Source: Anaerostipes caccae L1-92
GTDB lineage: Bacteria > Bacillota > Clostridia > Lachnospirales > Lachnospiraceae
Assembly (NCBI RefSeq): GCF_014467075.1
Contig: NZ_AP023027.1
Span: forward strand, 457,001-521,000
DNA: 64,000 nucleotides
Direction of reading: 5' to 3'
In this document: positions 50,348 through 58,531 of the stretch, one piece after another
How positions within the stretch are numbered: position 1 is the stretch's first letter
How the letters are laid out: the number at the start of each line of letters is the position of its first letter
Made by a program: the position numbers and the translations under genes
The notes under the pieces: model-generated
Told to the model about the DNA's origin: nothing
What the model saw: the letters and a program-made list of their open reading frames with translations, nothing else
Databases searched by the model: none

Positions 50348-52339
50348 ATGGAGAGATACAACAAGAGGCTGATCAAGATTCTGCGCTTCTTTTTGGAAAA
50401 TGAAAAATGGATTACCGGGGCAAGCATTGCACTGTCTGTGGGCGTTTCCACAAGGACAGTCAGGAATGACATCAAAGAGCTGAATCAGATGCTTGCGGAC
50501 AGGGGAGCAGAGATCACGTCAGAGATCGGGCAGGGATACAAGCTTACTGTGAGTGACAGCCGGAAATTTGACCTCCTGAAAAAAGAGATCCGAAAAGAAG
50601 AGAGTTCAAAGCCCTTTCAGAATATCATTCCCTCGGATTCAGAGGAACGGGTTCATTATATTATTTCCAGACTTTTGCTGAATTCTCTGAACAGCGGGGA
50701 GAGGATCGACTTCTTTGATCTGGAGGAAGAACTGTTTGTGAGTACTTCCACCCTGAAAAAAGACCTGAGGACCATCGACGGAATACTCAAAAAACATGAC
50801 CTTCGGATCCGTGATACGAAAAAGGAAGGAATGAGAGTCGCAGGGCAGGAGACGAAGATCCGGTTTTGTATTTCGGAATACATTTTCAACAGTCAAAAAG
50901 ACACAGGAGATATAGGAAACAAGTTTTATAAAGATATGTTTTCGTCCGATGAGGTGGAGAATCTGAGGATCATTCTCATGGAAGCGATCACAGATTTTAA
51001 CCTTAGGCTTACGGATATCGCGTTCCGCAACCTGCTCGTACACAGCCTGATCATGCTGAAGCGTTTCGAGAAGAAACGGCATGTAAAATACGATGAAGAA
51101 GAGATTGAGCTGTTCTCGGGAACAAAGGAGTTCCGCTGTGCCCAGCAGATTATAACTGAGATTTCCGGGAAACTGGGCATCTCCCTGGGAGATGAAGTCT
51201 ATTATCTGACCCAGCATCTGATTTCCAGCCAGCGATTTCTGATCGAAAATCTGGACGGGGATTACGAGTATAAGGAAGAAATTGAGGATATCTTAAATAC
51301 CATCCGATCGGGGACAGGAATCGATCTGTCCGACGACAATCAGCTGATCAACGGGCTGGCCATGCATTTGAGCGCGGCTCTGCAGAGGCTCCGGTTTGAC
51401 ATGAATATCAGAAATGAGTTTCTGGACAGCATCAAAAATCTGTATCCGCTTGCCTTTGAACTTGCAGTCGTGGCAGGGGAGGTGATTGAAAAGAAACATA
51501 AGCTCAAGGCAAAAGAGTCGGAGATCGGATTTCTGGCCATGCATTTCGGAGCGGCACTGGAGAGAAAAGGTCTGAACCGAAAACAGGAGCCAAAGAAAGT
51601 CGTTCTGGTCTGTATCGCAGGCATTGCCACGGCTCTGCTTTTAAAAGAAAAATTACAGCATAAGTTCGGTCAGTACATAGAGATCGTAAAATCCTGTCCG
51701 GTGCAGGACGTGGATGAGGAATTGATCGACGGCGCCGATCTGGTGCTGACTACGGTAGAGCTTCCGGATTTTCAGTCCGAAAAAATAAAAAAGATCAAAC
51801 TGTTTCTGGATGACGATGATTTGAATCATTTGGCTACGGTGATTACAGACAGCGGAAACCAAATGAAAGTAATTGATTACAGCAGCATCTTCCGGGAAGA
51901 TCTCTTTTTCACCGATATGGAGTTTAAGGATAAACAGGAAATCCTTGAATTTATGACCGATGCCATGGTCGAAAAGGGCTATATCAACCAGGAAATCAAG
52001 CAGTCCATCTTTAAAAGAGAGGAGATGTCAACCACGGAACTGGGAAGCCTGGTGGCTATCCCCCATGCACTGTTTAACGATATGCAGGAGGCGGCGGTTT
52101 CCGTCATGGTCCTGAAAAAACCGGTCATCTGGGAAAATGAAAAAGTCCAGGTCGTCTTGATGTTAAACATTCCCCAGAGCAAATACGATGTCTGGGAAGT
52201 TGTATTTAAAAACCTATATCAGTTTTTGATCGGAAATTCCGGCGTGGCGAAACTGGTGAGGCACCCTTGTTACGGGCAGTTTATCAAAGACTTATTAGAA
52301 CAGGAAGAGAAGCTTAAAGAAACAGCAGGGAGGATATGA
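50348..52339 (+). CDS. BglG/LicR-type PRD transcriptional regulator with EIIB and EIIA domains
   Basis: 663-aa regulator of the downstream PTS operon. An HTH_11 domain (about 5-60: VGVSTRTVRNDIKELN) and a second HTH (about 95-155: FVSTSTLKKDLRTID) precede two PRDs (about 185-400), a EIIB-Gat-like segment (VLVCIAGIATA, Cys422) and a C-terminal EIIA type-2 domain with phosphohistidine candidate His573 (VAIPHALF). The start is ATG 50348 after GAGGAGGAAACT; the open frame extends to 50240 through the divIC terminator and is not used. Activity is expected to be set by phosphorylation from the PTS. Confidence 0.88.
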   Translation: MERYNKRLIKILRFFLENEKWITGASIALSVGVSTRTVRNDIKELNQMLADRGAEITSEIGQGYKLTVSDSRKFDLLKKEIRKEESSKPFQNIIPSDSEERVHYIISRLLLNSLNSGERIDFFDLEEELFVSTSTLKKDLRTIDGILKKHDLRIRDTKKEGMRVAGQETKIRFCISEYIFNSQKDTGDIGNKFYKDMFSSDEVENLRIILMEAITDFNLRLTDIAFRNLLVHSLIMLKRFEKKRHVKYDEEEIELFSGTKEFRCAQQIITEISGKLGISLGDEVYYLTQHLISSQRFLIENLDGDYEYKEEIEDILNTIRSGTGIDLSDDNQLINGLAMHLSAALQRLRFDMNIRNEFLDSIKNLYPLAFELAVVAGEVIEKKHKLKAKESEIGFLAMHFGAALERKGLNRKQEPKKVVLVCIAGIATALLLKEKLQHKFGQYIEIVKSCPVQDVDEELIDGADLVLTTVELPDFQSEKIKKIKLFLDDDDLNHLATVITDSGNQMKVIDYSSIFREDLFFTDMEFKDKQEILEFMTDAMVEKGYINQEIKQSIFKREEMSTTELGSLVAIPHALFNDMQEAAVSVMVLKKPVIWENEKVQVVLMLNIPQSKYDVWEVVFKNLYQFLIGNSGVAKLVRHPCYGQFIKDLLEQEEKLKETAGRI

Positions 52340-52340
52340 A

Positions 52341-52787
52341 GTGGAAAAGCTAATCTTAAACGAAAACAATGTGCAGCTGCAGACAGAAGCAAAAGACTGG
52401 GAGGAGGCAGTGAGGATCGGAGCGGAAATGCTGGTCAGCCAGGGATGCGCCGAACAATCCTATGTGGAAGGAATCATAAGTGCCATCAAAGAACTGGGGC
52501 CGTACATCATCGTGGCCGACGGCCTGGCTATGCCGCATACAAGGCCGGAATGCGGGGCCACCGGCATCGGCTGCAGCCTGATCACCTTAAAAGAACCTGT
52601 CTACTTTGACGGGGATAAGGAACCGGTGAGAGTCCTGATCTGTTTTTCGGCGGTGGACAGCGAAAGCCATCTGGACATTCTGAAAATGATCGTTGGCTTC
52701 GTGGAAAAAGGATGGATTCCGGAGATCGCCGCAATGAAGGATCAGCAGGAATTATTTGATTTTCTCAATAAGAATAGTAATGCCTGA
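52341..52787 (+). CDS. PTS sugar transporter subunit IIA (type 2)
   Basis: 148-aa phosphocarrier of the fructose/mannitol/ascorbate EIIA type. The active-site histidine is His66 in LAMPHTRPECG. It begins with GTG 52341 preceded by GGGAGGA, one base after the regulator stop. It passes phosphate from HPr to the IIB encoded 52 bp downstream. Together with a UlaA-like IIC it forms a complete three-gene permease. Confidence 0.9.
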   Translation: MEKLILNENNVQLQTEAKDWEEAVRIGAEMLVSQGCAEQSYVEGIISAIKELGPYIIVADGLAMPHTRPECGATGIGCSLITLKEPVYFDGDKEPVRVLICFSAVDSESHLDILKMIVGFVEKGWIPEIAAMKDQQELFDFLNKNSNA

Positions 52788-52839
52788 CAAGGCTTCTATA
52801 AAAAGAAACACGACAACCAATTTAAAAGGAGGATAGAAC

Positions 52840-53130
52840 ATGTTAAAAATTTTAGCAGTGTGCGGGGCAGGACTCGGAAGCAGTTTTGCATGCCAGATGA
52901 GTGCGGAAGCGGTACTGAAAGACCTGGGAGTAGACGCAAAGATGGATCACACGGATATTTCCAGTGTATCCGGGGCACAGGCAGACATCATCATCGCCGC
53001 AAAGAATTTCGAAAAGCAGTTTGAGCGTTATACGATCAGCTGCCCGACCGTATTTTTGGAGCGTCTGGTAGACAAAAACGAAATCCGGGAGAAGCTTGTA
53101 CCGGTGTTAAAAGAACTGGGAGAACTTTAA
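52840..53130 (+). CDS. PTS sugar transporter subunit IIB (lactose/ascorbate type)
   Basis: 96-aa IIB protein with the phosphorylated cysteine Cys8 in ILAVCGAGLGSS. The P-loop CGAGLGSS and small alpha/beta fold match the ascorbate (UlaB) class. AAGGAGGATAGAAC precedes ATG 52840. It lies between IIA and IIC. Confidence 0.9.
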   Translation: MLKILAVCGAGLGSSFACQMSAEAVLKDLGVDAKMDHTDISSVSGAQADIIIAAKNFEKQFERYTISCPTVFLERLVDKNEIREKLVPVLKELGEL

Positions 53131-53162
53131 AAACAAGAGGAAAAAGAAAGTGAGGAAAAACT

Positions 53163-54440
53163 ATGCAAGTATTGAATTTTATCATCAATAATATTTTAAC
53201 GCAGGCCTCCATCATCATCGCATTGATTGCGCTGCTCGGTCTGGTCCTGCAGAAAAAACCGGTGGGAGCCGTCATCTCAGGAACAATGAAAACCATGCTC
53301 GGATTTCTTGTACTGTCCGCAGGTTCCGCTGTCATCGTCTCATCGCTGACGTATTTCGGAGATATCTTTAAGGCCGCGTTCGGACTGAAGGGTCTGGTGG
53401 CCTCCATCGAGGGAATCAACGGACAGGCCATGAATGAGCTTGGTCTTGGAAGCGAGATCGCCATCACCCTTGCGGGAATTTTCATCGTTAATATTATCAT
53501 TGCAAGATTTACAAAATTTAAATACATATTCCTGACAGGCCAGGCACTGTTGTGGGAGGCGACGCTCTGTGTGGTATTCGCTTATTACTGTGGTTTAACA
53601 GGTGTACCGCTGATTATCATCGGAAGTATCGTGGGAGGATTCTTTGCGACCTTCATGCCTGCCTTTGCACAGCCCATTGTAAAGAAGATCACCGGCAGCG
53701 AAGATATCGCGCTCGGACATTTATGTACCATCGGTTATATGTTCACGGCTCTTATCGCAAAACTGACCGGCGGAAAATCAAAATCCACAGAGGAAATCAA
53801 TCTTCCTAAGAGCCTGGAATTTTTACAGGATACGTACCTTTCCGTCATGGTTGTCATGGTACCGCTTTATGTAATTACAGCCGCGTTTGCAGGGCCTGCC
53901 GCATGTGCAGAATATGCGGGAAATACAAACTTTATCGTTCATGCATTTTTACAGGGTATGCAGTTTGTCGTAGGTGTCTATGTGCTGATGACAGGAGTCC
54001 GTATGCTTTTGGCCGAGATCGTTCCTGCATTCCAGGGAATTTCTATGAAGCTGGTTCCAAACTCAGTGCCTGCACTGGACTGTCCGGTATTGTTCCCATA
54101 TGCACCGAATGCGGTCATATTCGGATTTGTCTTTACAACCATCGGTTCTATCATCGGAATGTTCCTGACTCCGGTATTCGGACTTCCTATGGTACTGCCG
54201 GGTGTACTTTCCAACTTCTTCGCAGGCGGAACTGCAGGTATATTTGCAAACCAGGTAGGAGGAAGACGCGGAGCCATGATCGGATGTATCGCCCACGGAA
54301 TCTTTATTACCTTCCTGCCGGCGATGCTCTCACCGATGCTTGCCGACATCGGATTCATCAATACGACCTGTACGGATGTGGATACGGTAGTGACCGGCTT
54401 CCTGTTCATGCTGTTTAAATCAATCGCTGCAATATTTTAG
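53163..54440 (+). CDS. PTS ascorbate-type transporter subunit IIC (UlaA-like)
   Basis: 425-aa channel protein with about 11 helices. UlaA-family segments include VGAVISGTMKTMLGFLVLSA, ATLCVVFAYYCGLTG, and PYAPNAVIFGFVFTTIG. The UlaA family handles L-ascorbate in E. coli, but relatives in Firmicutes serve varied substrates, and no ascorbate-6-phosphate enzymes (UlaG, UlaD-like) are present here. The partner enzymes point to a sugar ending in aldolase cleavage. ATG 53163 follows AAAGTGAGG. Confidence 0.88.
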   Translation: MQVLNFIINNILTQASIIIALIALLGLVLQKKPVGAVISGTMKTMLGFLVLSAGSAVIVSSLTYFGDIFKAAFGLKGLVASIEGINGQAMNELGLGSEIAITLAGIFIVNIIIARFTKFKYIFLTGQALLWEATLCVVFAYYCGLTGVPLIIIGSIVGGFFATFMPAFAQPIVKKITGSEDIALGHLCTIGYMFTALIAKLTGGKSKSTEEINLPKSLEFLQDTYLSVMVVMVPLYVITAAFAGPAACAEYAGNTNFIVHAFLQGMQFVVGVYVLMTGVRMLLAEIVPAFQGISMKLVPNSVPALDCPVLFPYAPNAVIFGFVFTTIGSIIGMFLTPVFGLPMVLPGVLSNFFAGGTAGIFANQVGGRRGAMIGCIAHGIFITFLPAMLSPMLADIGFINTTCTDVDTVVTGFLFMLFKSIAAIF

Positions 54441-54483
54441 TCCGTAAATAAATTGTTTATGATGCGGCAGGAGGAAATAAAAA

Positions 54484-54867
54484 ATGTTTTTGTTTAAAAA
54501 GAAAAAAGAGAAAGCGGTCAAAGAAGAGGCTGTGCCTGAAATCAGCCGGGAAGAGCTTTTAAAAAAGGCTGAGGCCATACAAAAAGAGCTCCCGGAGCTT
54601 TCAGGGGAGGAGCGGAACAAGGCACTGAACGAGCTTGGAGGCCTGTATTTTGAGGCTGAGGAGACAGACAAGGCGATCAGCGCATATGAAACCAGCCTTT
54701 CAGAGAGCAAAGCCCTTGGGAAAGCATATACCGATCTGCTGAAGCTTTATAACATAAAGAGAAGAGAAGCTTCAGAGGCAAAAGATGATGCAAAGATGAA
54801 AGAATACATGGATAAAATTGACGGGCTGATGAAACTGTCAAAAGATGTAATTCGTGGAAAAGCGTAA
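54484..54867 (+). CDS. TPR-like small protein within the PTS operon
   Basis: 127-aa soluble protein. A very basic start (MFLFKKKKEKAVKEE) precedes helices with a single TPR-like repeat (NELGGLYFEAEETDKAISAYETSL, shown partly: AEETDKAISAYETSL at about 58-75), then another helix pair. I do not recognise a specific family. It lies 43 bp after IIC and 14 bp before the aldolase, so it is co-transcribed. It may scaffold or tether the pathway enzymes, but this is speculation. AGGAGGAAATAAAAA precedes the ATG. Confidence 0.65.
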   Translation: MFLFKKKKEKAVKEEAVPEISREELLKKAEAIQKELPELSGEERNKALNELGGLYFEAEETDKAISAYETSLSESKALGKAYTDLLKLYNIKRREASEAKDDAKMKEYMDKIDGLMKLSKDVIRGKA

Positions 54868-54881
54868 AGGAGATAACCGAT

Positions 54882-55727
54882 ATGTATAGAAATTTAATAG
54901 ACTTGTTTAAAGAAAATGAAGGTAAGGGGGCTGTGGGTGCTTTTAATGTGCACTGTTTCGAGATGCTTCCGGCAATGGTCCAAGCGGCAGAGGAACTCGG
55001 CGTGCCCGTGATCCTTCAGACTTCTCTCGGCACTGCCAGATACATCGGATTTGAACCGCTGATCGCCGCAGTGAAAGCGATCGCAGAAACATCTTCTGTA
55101 AGTGTTGCCTTACATATGGATCACTGCAAAGATATTGATGCGCTGAAAGAAGCTATTGACAAGGGGTATTCCTCTGTCATGTATGACGGGTCTTCCCTTT
55201 CTTTAGAAGAAAATATCAAAAATACAAAAGAAGTGGTTGCCTATGCCCATGAAAGAAATGTATCTGTGGAAGGTGAAGTAGGCTCCATCGGCGGCGCGGA
55301 GGAAGGTGTGGTCGTTGCGAAAGATGATGCCATGTATACGAAACCGGAAGATGCCCTTTATTTTGCCGAGAACACCGGGGTGGACGCACTGGCTGTTTCC
55401 ATCGGGACAACCCACGGGCAGTACAAATCCAAGGCAAAGATCAACTATGAACTGCTGACCGAGCTGAAAGCGAAACTTGGGGATACCGGTCTGGTCCTCC
55501 ACGGAGGTACCGGAGTGTCTGACGAAGATATGAGGCGCTGCGTCAGAGAGGGAATGAAAAAGATCAATGTTGGAACAGAACTTAACAAATCCTATATCGA
55601 AGTGGTGAGGGAAACCTTTACCGGGGAGGATGTGACTCCTCTGACTTCACTGAGAAATCTTCTCGGGCCTGCAAATGACAAGATTGCAGATGTTGTAAAA
55701 GAGAAAGCATCTTTATTCAGAATCTAA
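54882..55727 (+). CDS. Class II ketose-bisphosphate aldolase (Fba/GatY/KbaY type)
   Basis: 281-aa zinc aldolase. Metal and catalytic residues are visible: the HMDHCKD motif (catalytic Asp and zinc His), VEGEVGSIGG, the second zinc His in IGTTHGQYKSK, and LVLHGGTGVSDED. It cleaves a ketose-1,6-bisphosphate or related phosphoketose into DHAP and an aldehyde phosphate. Length suits the tagatose-bisphosphate (GatY/KbaY) subgroup. AAGGAGATAACCGAT precedes ATG 54882. A perfect terminator hairpin follows. Confidence 0.9.
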   Translation: MYRNLIDLFKENEGKGAVGAFNVHCFEMLPAMVQAAEELGVPVILQTSLGTARYIGFEPLIAAVKAIAETSSVSVALHMDHCKDIDALKEAIDKGYSSVMYDGSSLSLEENIKNTKEVVAYAHERNVSVEGEVGSIGGAEEGVVVAKDDAMYTKPEDALYFAENTGVDALAVSIGTTHGQYKSKAKINYELLTELKAKLGDTGLVLHGGTGVSDEDMRRCVREGMKKINVGTELNKSYIEVVRETFTGEDVTPLTSLRNLLGPANDKIADVVKEKASLFRI

Positions 55728-55735
55728 GAGGCAGA

Positions 55736-55778
55736 AGATAAAACCGGGAAAACGCATCTTACTTTCCCGGTTTTATCT
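55736..55778 (+). terminator. Terminator after the class II aldolase
   Basis: A perfect 16-bp stem pairs 55736-55751 with 55763-55778. The T-run is embedded in the 3' arm. The next gene (deoC) thus has its own promoter, possibly with -10 TACAAT at 55781-55786, or depends on partial read-through. Confidence 0.75.
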
Positions 55779-55843
55779 GTTACAATAGAAAGTAAGAAAC
55801 CAGTCAAACAGCCGCTTTAGTTTCAGAGAGAAGGAGCCTTGTT

Positions 55844-56494
55844 ATGGAGAGAAATGAAATCTTAAAAACTGTTGATCACACACTGCTTGCACAGACGGCC
55901 GTATGGGAGGAGATCAGGGTGATCTGTGACGATGCCATTGCCTACGGGACAGCTTCCGTCTGTATTCCGCCGTCTTTTATTAAAAGAGCCAAAGAATACG
56001 TGGGGGATAAGATGAAGCTTTGTACGGTCATCGGCTTTCCCAACGGTTATTCTACCAGTGCAGTAAAGGAATTTGAGACAAAGAATGCCCTTGTAAACGG
56101 TGCAGATGAGATCGACATGGTCGTAAATCTGGGAGATATAAAAGAAGGCAGGGACGATAAAATTATAGAAGAAATTCGTCTTTTAAAGAAAGCCTGCGGC
56201 GACAGGATTCTGAAAGTGATCGTAGAGACCTGTCTGCTGACGGAAGAGGAAAAGATCCGTATGTGCCGGGCAGTGACAGACGCAGGGGCTGACTTCATCA
56301 AGACATCTACGGGATTTTCCACGGGCGGCGCCACGTTTGAGGATGTGGAGCTGTTTAAAAAACACGTGGGAGAGGGTGTAAAGATCAAAGCCGCAGGCGG
56401 GATCGCCTCTTTTGACGACGCGGAACGCTTTCTTTCACTGGGGGCAGACCGTCTCGGAACCAGCAGGCTGATCAAGATCATGAAGGAGGAATAG
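55844..56494 (+). CDS. deoC: Deoxyribose-phosphate aldolase (DeoC)
   Basis: 216-aa class I aldolase that splits 2-deoxyribose-5-phosphate to glyceraldehyde-3-phosphate and acetaldehyde. Signatures: VDHTLL at the start, [17 protein letters not shown], the Schiff-base lysine region FIKTSTGFS, and [26 protein letters not shown] precedes ATG 55844. The PfkB kinase gene begins 3 bp after its stop. Deoxyribose or nucleoside scavenging would be standard, but deoxyribomutase and phosphorylase genes are absent here. Confidence 0.92.
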   Translation: MERNEILKTVDHTLLAQTAVWEEIRVICDDAIAYGTASVCIPPSFIKRAKEYVGDKMKLCTVIGFPNGYSTSAVKEFETKNALVNGADEIDMVVNLGDIKEGRDDKIIEEIRLLKKACGDRILKVIVETCLLTEEEKIRMCRAVTDAGADFIKTSTGFSTGGATFEDVELFKKHVGEGVKIKAAGGIASFDDAERFLSLGADRLGTSRLIKIMKEE

Positions 56495-56497
56495 CCT

Positions 56498-57400
56498 ATG
56501 GCAGTAGTCTGTGTAGGGCAGTCTGCCTATGATATTGTAATCCCATACGATGGGGAGCTGACAGAGAATCAGAAGTACCGTGTCAGAGACCGGCTGGAAT
56601 GCGGGGGAGGCCCTGCCATGAATGCGGCTTATCTCTGTGCCCTGTGGGGAGAGGAAACCAGTCTCATCAGCCGTATCGGGGACGATGATTATGGAAAGAA
56701 GCTTAAAAAAATCCTGAGAGAAGCTGGAGTCGATACGGCCCATCTCGTGGAGGAAGACGGGATAGAGACGCCTTACAGCATCATCCTTTCCAATACAGGA
56801 AACGGAGCCAGGACCATCTTTAATTTCCCGGGAGAAATACGGTACCGGCAGTATACCTATCCCAAACTTGATGTGAGTGTGATCTTAAGCGACGGACATC
56901 TTCCGAAACTCAGCATCGGTGCTATTGAGGAATATCCGTCGGCACTGTCTGTACTGGATGCGGGGACCTGCCGTGAGAGCACTATGGAGGTGGCGCCATA
57001 TGTGGATTATATTGTCTGTTCCGAAGATTTTGCCAGACAGTATACAGGGAAGGCCATGGATCTGAATGACCCCGGACTGTGCAGAGAGATATTCAGTCAG
57101 ATTCAGAGCATCAACCGGAAGCATGCGGTGATCACTCTCGGAGAAAAGGGACTGCTGTATGAAGAGGACGGGGAACTGAAACATCTTCCCGCCTATCCTG
57201 CCAGGGCCGTTGATACGAGTGGTGCCGGGGATATCTTTCACGGGGCATTTGCCTACGGACTGGCAAGAAAGATGTCTCTTGAAGATATTTTAAAGCTGAG
57301 TTCCATGGCTTCTGCGATCTCGGTGGAAAGTCTGGGAGGACAGAGTTCCATACCGTCTCTGGATCTGACGGAACGAAAGCTAAAGGAGCAGGAGAGATGA
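56498..57400 (+). CDS. PfkB-family carbohydrate kinase
   Basis: 300-aa ribokinase-fold kinase. The first PfkB signature is GGPAMNAAYLCALWGEE (about 36-52) and the second is DTSGAGDIFHGAFAYGL (about 238-254), with the catalytic Asp in AGD. It is tightly linked to deoC (3 bp gap) and overlaps the next gene by 4 bp. With DeoC downstream in the pathway, a deoxyribokinase or ketose-phosphate kinase role is plausible; the substrate cannot be read from sequence. Confidence 0.88.
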   Translation: MAVVCVGQSAYDIVIPYDGELTENQKYRVRDRLECGGGPAMNAAYLCALWGEETSLISRIGDDDYGKKLKKILREAGVDTAHLVEEDGIETPYSIILSNTGNGARTIFNFPGEIRYRQYTYPKLDVSVILSDGHLPKLSIGAIEEYPSALSVLDAGTCRESTMEVAPYVDYIVCSEDFARQYTGKAMDLNDPGLCREIFSQIQSINRKHAVITLGEKGLLYEEDGELKHLPAYPARAVDTSGAGDIFHGAFAYGLARKMSLEDILKLSSMASAISVESLGGQSSIPSLDLTERKLKEQER

Positions 57401-57999
57401 AAAAGACATTGATTTTACTGGCGGGGTATCCGGGCACCGGAAAGACTTATATGTGCAATAAGATTTTGGAGCAGGAGAAGGATTTTCAGGTGATTTCCCA
57501 GGATGACATGAAGGAACAGCTTTGGGACGAATTTGGCTTTGACAACATGGAAGAAAAGACGGCTCTGGAGAATAAAAGCTGGACGCTTTACTATGAGCAG
57601 ATAGAAGATGCCATGAATCAAGGGAAACGGCTGGTATCTGATTATCCTTTCAGCGAAAAGCAGAGAGGAAAGCTTAAGAGACTCTGTGAAGAATACGGAT
57701 ATCAGCCTGTTACGATCCGCCTGGTGGGTGATCTGGAAGTCCTTTTCGGGCGGTCAAAGCAGAGAGATCTGGACACAAGCCGCCATTTAGGCCATGTGGT
57801 GAGCCGTTATCACAAAGGGGATGTGCTTCTGGACAGGACGAAAGGCGACTGCTTTGTGGATTATGATATTTTCATGGACCGGTGCAGAAACCGGGGATAC
57901 GGAGAATTCTGCCTGGGGAAACTCATCGAAGTAGACGTGACCGATTACAGCAAGATCGATTATGATAAAATATTAGGACAATTGAAAAAGTGGCTTTAG
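57397..57999 (+). CDS. P-loop kinase of the AAA_33/zeta-like type
   Basis: 200-aa cytoplasmic nucleotide-binding protein. Walker A is GYPGTGKTY (about 10-18), then SQDDMKEQLWDE as a likely substrate/catalytic Asp region, and a lid region with SKQRDLDTSRHLGH. The class includes small-molecule and RNA kinases and zeta toxins; lack of an antitoxin partner argues against a toxin. The ATGA overlap with the PfkB kinase implies a metabolic role. It is the last gene before a terminator. Confidence 0.7.
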   Translation: MKKTLILLAGYPGTGKTYMCNKILEQEKDFQVISQDDMKEQLWDEFGFDNMEEKTALENKSWTLYYEQIEDAMNQGKRLVSDYPFSEKQRGKLKRLCEEYGYQPVTIRLVGDLEVLFGRSKQRDLDTSRHLGHVVSRYHKGDVLLDRTKGDCFVDYDIFMDRCRNRGYGEFCLGKLIEVDVTDYSKIDYDKILGQLKKWL

Positions 58000-58009
58000 A
58001 GACAGCCGT

Positions 58010-58043
58010 AAACCTCATTCTATTATAGGATGAGGTTTTTTTA
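58010..58043 (+). terminator. Terminator of the deoC-kinase unit
   Basis: AAACCTCAT (58010-58018) pairs with ATGAGGTTT (58030-58038), followed by TTTTT. Confidence 0.85.
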
Positions 58044-58083
58044 ATAAATTCTTACGAAAACCGCGATTAGTCTATTAGGTTTC

Positions 58084-58112
58084 TTGTAATTCCGTTTCTG
58101 CTGTGCTATAAT
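58084..58112 (+). promoter_or_regulatory. Promoter of the BlaI/M56 operon
   Basis: TTGTAA (58084-58089), a 17-bp spacer and TATAAT (58107-58112). I looked for a BlaI/CopY-type dyad (TACANNTGTA) over it and did not find a clear one. Confidence 0.75.
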
Positions 58113-58153
58113 TATGCTAAAATATTAAATGAATAACAAAGGAGAATTTAGTT

Positions 58154-58531
58154 ATGAGAGAAAAAGATTTGACAAACAGGGAAATATTGATTATGAAGTG
58201 TGCATGGGGTTCAGAAAAAGAATTGTCGGTTATGGAGATGCAGGAAAGGCTGAGAGAAGAATTCGGCTGGGATGCAAAACATTCTACGCTCCGTACATTT
58301 CTTGTGGATATGGAGGGAAAAGGATTTATAACGCTCGAAAGGAGGGGGAGACATTCCTATATTAAGGTGTTGTCCGGGGAAGATGAGTATAAAAAGACCG
58401 AGACAGCAAAGATGCTGGATTTCTGGTTTGACGGGTCAAGTCAAAGGATGATGAGTGCATTGACAAAAGAAGTGACCGAAGATTCAGTGGATCATCTTAT
58501 GGGGGTATTAGATGAGCTGGGAGATGACTGA
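58154..58531 (+). CDS. BlaI/MecI/CopY-family transcriptional repressor
   Basis: 125-aa winged-helix repressor. The N-terminal DNA-binding domain shows LTNREILIMKCAWGSEKE and HSTLRTFLVDMEGKGFITLERRG; the C-terminal dimerisation segment (about 80-125) ends VDHLMGVLDELG. In the bla and mec systems such repressors are inactivated when the partner M56 metallopeptidase is triggered by an external signal. AAGGAG lies 9 nt before ATG 58154. The first M56 gene begins inside its last 20 bp. Confidence 0.9.
   Translation: MREKDLTNREILIMKCAWGSEKELSVMEMQERLREEFGWDAKHSTLRTFLVDMEGKGFITLERRGRHSYIKVLSGEDEYKKTETAKMLDFWFDGSSQRMMSALTKEVTEDSVDHLMGVLDELGDD

Noticed and set aside
54063..54418. Long open frames on both strands inside the PTS IIC gene
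   Set aside because: They are shadows of a strongly recognisable IIC coding sequence and lack ribosome binding sites.
57397..57999. Zeta-type toxin of a toxin-antitoxin pair
   Set aside because: There is no small antitoxin gene next to it and its start overlaps a carbohydrate kinase gene, which points to metabolism.
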